From Saprospiraceae bacterium (GTDB lineage Bacteria; Bacteroidota; Bacteroidia; Chitinophagales; Saprospiraceae), in the NCBI GenBank assembly GCA_022844565.1, contig JALHLK010000003.1:186001-250000 (forward strand): a stretch of DNA of 64,000 nucleotides. The letters are read 5' to 3'. How positions within the stretch are numbered: position 1 is the first letter of the stretch; every line of letters begins with the position of its first letter. Positions 57,926-64,000 of the stretch are shown here, in pieces. A program made the translations under genes and the position numbers. The notes under the pieces are model-generated. The model saw only the letters and a program-made list of their open reading frames with translations. It searched no databases and was not told the DNA's origin.

Positions 57926-58102
57926 AACCCAGATTACGCATTAGAAATTAACTGCAAGAAAATTATGCTTCATATTAGTTTCAGTACTCAATTTTCCGTC
58001 CTCAATGCAGTTAAGGCTGCATCTGCGGATTAAAATTTCCGTGCTTCACTACTATTTTGCCTAATTTCCTTTCGAATAAAGTCCAATGCGTAATCTGGGT
58101 TT
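57926..58102. repeat. Hairpin element, TIR AACCCAGATTACGCATT
   Basis: Ends AACCCAGATTACGCATTAGAA ... TCCAATGCGTAATCTGGGTT; core CCGTCCTCAATGCAGTTAAGGCTGCATCTGCGGATTAAAA...TTTTGCCTAAT. Confidence 0.8.
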
Positions 58103-58397
58103 AAATACTTCAATTTGATGGTTCTACTACGATTTTAATCGATAATGGCAAAAAAGCCATTAGCTCTAAAAAAAATGGTCCTACCCTTAAAATTATTCAA
58201 AAGGATTATGAAAAAAGTTTTATATCTTGAACCCTAATTTCTGATCTTCCCGTCTAATTTGCATTAGAACCAATTTTATTAAACTTTTATTGACAATTTT
58301 ATAAATATGCAAATAAAAGAACCATTCATTTAGATTATGGAGATTTGCAATTTACCTTTATGATTTAATTAATATTAGGAAGTATAGTAAATATCTT

Positions 58398-59168
58398 ATG
58401 GTAAAAAATAAACCAATTATAGAAATTATAGACGAAAATTTTAACATACCCCAATTAAATCGATCTCGGAGAATATCTGCACTTTTGCCGCACGATTATT
58501 ATGAGAACAAACAAAAGACTTACTCTGTACTCTATCTGCATGATGGTCAAAATTTATTTGATGATTATGCGCCTTATGGTAATTGGGGCGTAGACAAAAC
58601 TTTGACTCAAATGGCAGCTAAAGGCATGAAAGATACGATTATTATTGCAATTGATCATGGTGGAGAGCTGAGAATCAAAGAACTAATACCTTTCAAAACT
58701 CATAAATTTAAGCATGTCGAGGGCAATCAATATATAGAATTTATGATGAATACACTTATGCCTATTATCAACCATCGATATCGAATAAATCACGATAGGG
58801 CTTGTACTGGTATAGGAGGTAGTTCATTAGGAGGTCTCATTAGTCTGTACGCAGGATTTAAATATCCACAAGTTTTTGGTAAATTAATGATTTTTTCGCC
58901 TTCCCTTTGGATTACGAATGATATTTATATCCAAGCGCTAAATTTCCCTAATCACATACCTTTAGATATTTATTTATATGCTGGAGGATTGGAAAGCGAA
59001 ACACATTTAGAAAGCGTTACAAAGTTAGCTGAAGTTTTATCAGGAAAACAGGCTATGCACGATCAGTTAAATTTAAAATTTATTACTAATCCAAATGGTA
59101 GGCATCAAGAAGTGTATTGGGGTGAGCAGTTTCCACAAGCAGTAGAATTTTTGTATTATAAAAGATAA
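58398..59168 (+). CDS. Alpha/beta hydrolase (esterase D/enterochelin esterase-like)
   Basis: YSVLYLHDGQNLFDD; RACTGIGGSSLGGLISLYAGFKYP nucleophile elbow; NGRHQEVYWGEQFPQAVEFL. Confidence 0.9.
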   Translation: MVKNKPIIEIIDENFNIPQLNRSRRISALLPHDYYENKQKTYSVLYLHDGQNLFDDYAPYGNWGVDKTLTQMAAKGMKDTIIIAIDHGGELRIKELIPFKTHKFKHVEGNQYIEFMMNTLMPIINHRYRINHDRACTGIGGSSLGGLISLYAGFKYPQVFGKLMIFSPSLWITNDIYIQALNFPNHIPLDIYLYAGGLESETHLESVTKLAEVLSGKQAMHDQLNLKFITNPNGRHQEVYWGEQFPQAVEFLYYKR

Positions 59169-59196
59169 GAATTTTTCTTTTTACTGACCTTAATCA

Positions 59197-59242
59197 AACC
59201 CTAATTCGCATTCATTTTTGCGCATGAATCCAAAATTGGGTT
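59197..59242. repeat. Short intergenic hairpin AACCCTAATTCGCATTCAT...GCGCATGAATCCAAAATTGGGTT
   Basis: Imperfect inverted arms; similar to 21062-21111. Confidence 0.55.
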
Positions 59243-59352
59243 AGAGATGTATTCATTGTTATGATATACTTTTCAATAGGACAACGAAATTATATGACCC
59301 GTCTTATATACGTAATGCCTGTTGAAAATGAAAAAGAAATTTTCCTTTTTTA

Positions 59353-60297
59353 TCACCTTCGCTCCACAACCGTCTTAAAGTATTCATAAGTGAGCCTCAA
59401 ACCTTCAGCTCTATCAAATTTAGGTGTCCAGTCCAAGATTTGTTTTGCTTTTGTGATGTCTGGTTGTCTTTGTTTTGGATCATCCACTGGTAAATCCTTA
59501 AAAACAATATGTGCCTTAGGGTTATCTACTAATTCCAATATTTCATCAGCAAACATCCGAATCGTAATTTCTACTGGATTTCCAATATTTACTGGCATGT
59601 GGTAGTCACTTAATAGTAACTTATATATCCCTTCAACTAAATCGTCAACATAACAAAATGAACGTGTCTGACTACCGTCTCCAAAGACAGTCAGTCCCTC
59701 ACCTCTTAAGGCTTGAGAGAAAAAAGCTGGCAGAACTCTACCATCTTCTACACGCATTCGTGGTCCATATGTATTGAATATTCTAACAATTCTAGTTTCT
59801 AATCCATGAAAGTTATGGTATGCCATGGTAATCGCCTCTTGAAATCTTTTGGCTTCATCATAGACCCCTCTTGGTCCTATTGGATTGACATTTCCCCAAT
59901 ATTCTTCATTTTGAGGATGTACTAGTGGATCTCCATACACTTCAGAAGTAGATGCAATAAGAATTCTTGCATTCTTTGACTTCGCTAGACCAAGTAAATT
60001 ATGGGTACCTAATGATCCAACTTTCAAAGTTTGAATCGGCATCTTTAAATAATCTATCGGACTTGCAGGTGAAGCAAAATGTAATATATAATCTAAATCA
60101 CCAGGCACGTGAACAAACTTACTGACGTCGTGATGATAAAATTCGAATTCTTTTAGTTTAAAAAGATGTTCGATATTTGCTAAATTGCCTGTAATAAGAT
60201 TATCCATACCAATGACATGATAACCTTCTTTTATAAATTTATCAGATAAATGTGATCCTATAAAACCTGCCGCCCCTGTAATAAGTACTCTTTTCAT
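59353..60297 (-). CDS. UDP-glucuronic acid decarboxylase-like NAD-dependent epimerase/dehydratase
   Basis: [80 protein letters not shown]. Confidence 0.92.
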   Translation of the reverse strand: MKRVLITGAAGFIGSHLSDKFIKEGYHVIGMDNLITGNLANIEHLFKLKEFEFYHHDVSKFVHVPGDLDYILHFASPASPIDYLKMPIQTLKVGSLGTHNLLGLAKSKNARILIASTSEVYGDPLVHPQNEEYWGNVNPIGPRGVYDEAKRFQEAITMAYHNFHGLETRIVRIFNTYGPRMRVEDGRVLPAFFSQALRGEGLTVFGDGSQTRSFCYVDDLVEGIYKLLLSDYHMPVNIGNPVEITIRMFADEILELVDNPKAHIVFKDLPVDDPKQRQPDITKAKQILDWTPKFDRAEGLRLTYEYFKTVVERR

Positions 60298-60341
60298 AAA
60301 TTTTTTATATAGCAGCAAAAGTAAGATATTTGAGCTAATTA

Positions 60342-61340
60342 TTATAGTAAAAAGCCTTTTTCAGCTTTAATTGGTGGAGGTATGTCATTATCATTAATCA
60401 TTTCTCTAATATCTATTTCAATAGCTCGAACAATAGAGGTAATAGGCACATCATTATAATTTCCCTCAAATGGGTTTTCGGAATAGTCGCCTATACGCTC
60501 CATAAGGAAAAATACCCAGATGACAAGTGCAGAAAGTGGCACTGTGAGCCAAATGTAGTTTATTGAAACATTGGTTACTACATTCATCATACTCCATGGA
60601 AGAAGTAAAGCGAATATCCATGTTACCCATAATGTAGTAGAAGCATATTGTCTAGGAAAAGGAAAGTTTTTAATTCGCTCCGCTTTTCCTTGTTCATCAA
60701 AAAAACTATTACAGAATTGTTTAATTTCCAGCATTTTAAATAAATCAATCTTTTCTTCAAGATGTAGCTGCTCTATTCTAGCAACTTGCTTATGCATTAT
60801 GTGGGTAGCCATATTTGTCTTGCCAGTGATAAAGGTTATTTCTTCATTTGAAATGTACGGGCTTACAGCATTTTCAAAATCTTGATAATACTCTTTGCAA
60901 ACATTTGGTGAAAATAAATAATTTAACCTATCCTCAAGATGTTCCCATTCTCTGCTCAATCGCAATTGATATCTTAGCGCTGTCATCCATGCAATATGTC
61001 TATAAATTAGTTCTTTATGAACCTCAGCCGCATTATCTCCTTTAATAAATGAAGTAACAGACGCACCAAAACTTCTAGAACTATTCACTATAGCGCCCCA
61101 AATTTTTCTGGCTTCCCAAGTACGGTCATAGCTTGCACTATTTTTGAAGCCTAAGTAAAAAGCAACTCCAATACCCAAAACACTAACTGGCTCCCAAGGG
61201 AGATAAATTCTTATTTTAAAATTGTAGTAAACTAATATATAAATCAGTACAGCAAATAATGCGTAAATCCACCCTATTAAAAATGGTTTTCTTGACCAAA
61301 TAAAAGTCATTTTAAAACTGTAATGCTGTTTTGTATACAT
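60342..61340 (-). CDS. Bestrophin family ion channel
   Basis: Bestrophin/YneE-like: [56 protein letters not shown]. Confidence 0.9.
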   Translation of the reverse strand: MYTKQHYSFKMTFIWSRKPFLIGWIYALFAVLIYILVYYNFKIRIYLPWEPVSVLGIGVAFYLGFKNSASYDRTWEARKIWGAIVNSSRSFGASVTSFIKGDNAAEVHKELIYRHIAWMTALRYQLRLSREWEHLEDRLNYLFSPNVCKEYYQDFENAVSPYISNEEITFITGKTNMATHIMHKQVARIEQLHLEEKIDLFKMLEIKQFCNSFFDEQGKAERIKNFPFPRQYASTTLWVTWIFALLLPWSMMNVVTNVSINYIWLTVPLSALVIWVFFLMERIGDYSENPFEGNYNDVPITSIVRAIEIDIREMINDNDIPPPIKAEKGFLL

Positions 61341-61350
61341 ATATTATAAT

Positions 61351-62298
61351 TTATTTTTTATTCATTCTGTGAAGATCTGATTCTGCGGCTATGAATCCAA
61401 AAGCTGTAAATGATGACCCAGCAGTGATTTTTTGTAAGATAGCTTTTGCTTGCGCGGTATCTTTTTGTTGTAAATACCAATTCGCCACTCCATACCCTTG
61501 GGTGGCTAGTTTTAATTCTAAATCTTGGTCTGAATCGCTCACATTTAATACTTCTTCTACCTTTATCTTTTGTTTATAAAGCTTAATCCTTGTCAAATAG
61601 CTGTCATTTTCAATAACTTCAGAATTATCATCAATTGTATTTATAAAGATTATGGCTTCTTCTGATTTATTTAGACGCTGTTTGGTCATAAACATCCAAT
61701 CAGCTGTTGCAATCTTAAGGTCATTATTATCACTGTATTTCATGCATTCTACATATGCTTTTTCTGCCTCTTCGTATTCACCTTTTAGGTAATGCGCAAG
61801 CCCAAGATGATAAAATATATTAAAATGATAGTTGGACAAAGGTTTATTCAGTTTATTTGGAATGCCATCGGGCTCTAATTCTATTATTTGACCTTTTATC
61901 AACTCAGCAGCTTTATTAAGATCATCTATGGCCAAGTCAAATTTTCTTAAGGAAATGTACCTGTGGCCTCTGTGGCGTAAAATTTTGTAAGAGTTGGGGT
62001 AAGAAGTTAATCCTTGAGAAAATATAGTAATAGCCTCATCTAATTTGTATAAATAGGCCAGTCTTCGGCCAACCCAGATAAGGTTTTCTTCACTTGGATT
62101 ACTTTCATATTTAATTTTGGCTTCATCAAGATTTTTCTCCAACTCAGCTTTTTTATCATCAGTAAAAATGGGTAATTCATAAACGGTACCATCCAGCCCA
62201 GTAACCACAATTGTTTTATCTACATTGGGTATTGGGCTAACCTTCTCTTTGCAACCAAAGGTGAAAACAAGTGAAAATAGTATTAAAATCTTTCTCAT
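61351..62298 (-). CDS. Tetratricopeptide repeat lipoprotein
   Basis: Lipobox VFTFGCKEK; TPR-like AITIFSQGLTSYPNSYKILRHRGHRYISLRKFDLAIDDLNKA. Confidence 0.8.
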   Translation of the reverse strand: MRKILILFSLVFTFGCKEKVSPIPNVDKTIVVTGLDGTVYELPIFTDDKKAELEKNLDEAKIKYESNPSEENLIWVGRRLAYLYKLDEAITIFSQGLTSYPNSYKILRHRGHRYISLRKFDLAIDDLNKAAELIKGQIIELEPDGIPNKLNKPLSNYHFNIFYHLGLAHYLKGEYEEAEKAYVECMKYSDNNDLKIATADWMFMTKQRLNKSEEAIIFINTIDDNSEVIENDSYLTRIKLYKQKIKVEEVLNVSDSDQDLELKLATQGYGVANWYLQQKDTAQAKAILQKITAGSSFTAFGFIAAESDLHRMNKK

Positions 62299-62457
62299 TA
62301 TCCTAAGTATTTTGGACTATATTTCACACTTGTCATTTCTTGGCCAAGGAAATATGATCAGCATTAATGCCCGTAAATATAAGCTGTACCTAGACTTTAA
62401 ACTATCAAGAATAAAAAATTAACATTTATAAATCTAAGGAATCAATGAAACTAACAC

Positions 62458-62874
62458 TTATTCCCCATAGTACTCTGCGTAAATATTTTCAGTTTCTATC
62501 AATTTTATACAGTGCAATTCACAACCCGATAGATGGTCTTTTAGTTCACCCCAAATGAGGATGGCTAGGTTTTCGGTAGTAGCTTGTAATGTTTTTGGGA
62601 TAAAGTCTACATCTAGATTGAGGTTAGAATGATCCAGCTTATCAGTAACTTGCTGTTTAATAATGGTGGATAATTTTTTAGCATCTATTACAAACCCTCG
62701 CAACGGGTCAGGAGTGCCCTTTACCGTGACGTGCAATGTATAGTTGTGTCCGTGCCAGTTTTTGTTAGCGCATTTACCAAATTCTTCAAAATTTTTTTCT
62801 TCAGACCAGTCATTTACCCACAATTTGTGAGCAGCATTAAATCTTTCTACCCTTGTAAGGTATACTAAAGCCAT
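62458..62874 (-). CDS. queD: 6-carboxytetrahydropterin synthase family protein
   Basis: RFNAAHKLW; CANKNWHGHNYTLHVTVKG; LDHSNLNLD; PTTEN-like QATTENLAILIW; KLIETENIYAEY. Confidence 0.9.
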   Translation of the reverse strand: MALVYLTRVERFNAAHKLWVNDWSEEKNFEEFGKCANKNWHGHNYTLHVTVKGTPDPLRGFVIDAKKLSTIIKQQVTDKLDHSNLNLDVDFIPKTLQATTENLAILIWGELKDHLSGCELHCIKLIETENIYAEYYGE

Positions 62875-63054
62875 CTTTATTTTTTTTTGCAAAAATAAGG
62901 TTAATTTACAAATGAAGTTAAATATTATTGTATTTATCTAAAATCAAAGGATTTTATTAGCTTTGTGTCTATTTATTGAATAGGAATAAAAAGATCAATT
63001 TTTCTTTTTCAATTTTTTATTAAAATCGAACGAACAATTAAACAACCGTAATTA

Positions 63055-63792
63055 ATGAATATTCTTCAGATCACCGATATGCACCTATCCATACCTAATG
63101 ACAACCCTTTTGGAGTAGACTGTAAAATTTCATTCGAAAAAGCATTATCAGAAGGTCTTAGTAGATACAAGGTTGATTTTATTGTGCTCAGTGGAGACCT
63201 AAGTCTTCAAGATCCTGATCCAAATGTTTATCAATATGTGAAGGAAACTATGCAAAAGATCGATAAACCTTACTATATAATATCTGGAAATCACGACAAC
63301 CCTGCTTTGATCAATGAATTTATTTTTTCCAAAGTAAATGACAAAAAACTTTACTACGCTGAAGAGATAGAGGGTAATAAGATATTGTTTTTGGACACCA
63401 CTACGGGAGAAATTGATGCAGAACATTGGGCTTGGTTTGAGGATGCTTTAAATCAAAGTGAGGAAGATGAAATAACAATTTTCATGCATCACCCTCCTTC
63501 ATTGGCGTTGATGCCACACATGGATACAAACTACAGATTTCTGGAAATAGATAGATTTATTGATGTGTTAAATAAATATCCAAGCAAAAAATTTTATATT
63601 TTTTGTGGACATTATCACAATGAGCGTACGATTGTTGAAGGGAATATCACTATATTTATTACACCTTCTACCTATGCTCAATTAAGTGATGCGGGAGACC
63701 AAATTGGAGTATATCATACGAAGCCTGCTTACAGATTCATACAATTGAATGACAAAAAATTGACAACTTTTGTGAATTATTGTGATATGTAA
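63055..63792 (+). CDS. Metallophosphoesterase (CpdA-like cyclic nucleotide phosphodiesterase)
   Basis: ILQITDMHLS; VLSGDLSLQDP; ISGNHDNP; FMHHPP; FCGHYHNE. Confidence 0.9.
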   Translation: MNILQITDMHLSIPNDNPFGVDCKISFEKALSEGLSRYKVDFIVLSGDLSLQDPDPNVYQYVKETMQKIDKPYYIISGNHDNPALINEFIFSKVNDKKLYYAEEIEGNKILFLDTTTGEIDAEHWAWFEDALNQSEEDEITIFMHHPPSLALMPHMDTNYRFLEIDRFIDVLNKYPSKKFYIFCGHYHNERTIVEGNITIFITPSTYAQLSDAGDQIGVYHTKPAYRFIQLNDKKLTTFVNYCDM

Positions 63793-63824
63793 GTGTGATT
63801 TTTTACCTTTGATGTTGTACCTAT

Positions 63825-63972
63825 AAATCTAAAATGGATTTCCTATTACAGCCCAAAATTACTGCAAAATCAGCACTTTTTGCTTCGTACCATAGCAGCG
63901 GCTATGATTTGTTGCAATAAATCCTGATTTTATTGTACTTTTGACCTTCACTACGGAACCCATTTTAGATTT
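63825..63972. repeat. Hairpin element, TIR AAATCTAAAATGG
   Basis: Ends AAATCTAAAATGGATTTCC ... GGAACCCATTTTAGATTT; internal ACCATAGCAGCGGCTATG stem-loop. Confidence 0.75.
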
Positions 63973-64000
63973 TTAGATTATAGAAAATAATAATATGAGT

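Noticed and set aside
58143-58162. TAATGGC-AAAAAA-GCCATTA small hairpin
   Set aside because: Seven-bp stem without a proper U-tract; not convincing as a terminator or element.

Overview
This is a low-GC Bacteroidota (Saprospiraceae-like, inferred) chromosomal segment. Supporting markers are T9SS sorting-domain proteins, a PorV/PorQ-family protein, TAnnTTTG-type promoter sequences, a TonB receptor and the futalosine enzyme MqnC. It contains about 55 credible CDS, no rRNA, no CRISPR array and no tRNA or transposase gene that I could recognise by eye. Main blocks: (1) the 3' end of relA/spoT plus a Fur-family regulator; (2) a complete-looking non-phosphorylating L-fucose catabolic cluster (~4.98-12.7 kb) whose dehydratase slot is filled by a UxaA/altronate-dehydratase-type protein; (3) a BlaI/M56 (BlaR1-like) regulatory pair with TACGAA-N-TTCGTA dyads upstream; (4) housekeeping and envelope genes (queE, coaX, kdtA, ribE, PNP, mqnC, queD); (5) an oxidative pentose/aldonate-type cluster (IlvD/Edd dehydratase, SMP-30 lactonase, FAH-fold enzyme); (6) an XRE-HTH + Fic protein; (7) exported sugar-oxidoreductase genes. 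The most unusual feature is intergenic. A dispersed family of ~150-180 bp hairpin elements has different terminal inverted repeats but a similar internal core (CTGCGTTAAAA ... small stem-loop ... CTGCGG ... TTTTGCCTTG). One copy is nested inside another, and two copies are flanked by 4-bp direct repeats (TAAT, TTTA), which suggests non-autonomous mobile elements. A 4 x 32-bp tandem array with a TTTAGCTAAA dyad lies directly upstream of an AAA+/DUF4143-like ATPase gene.
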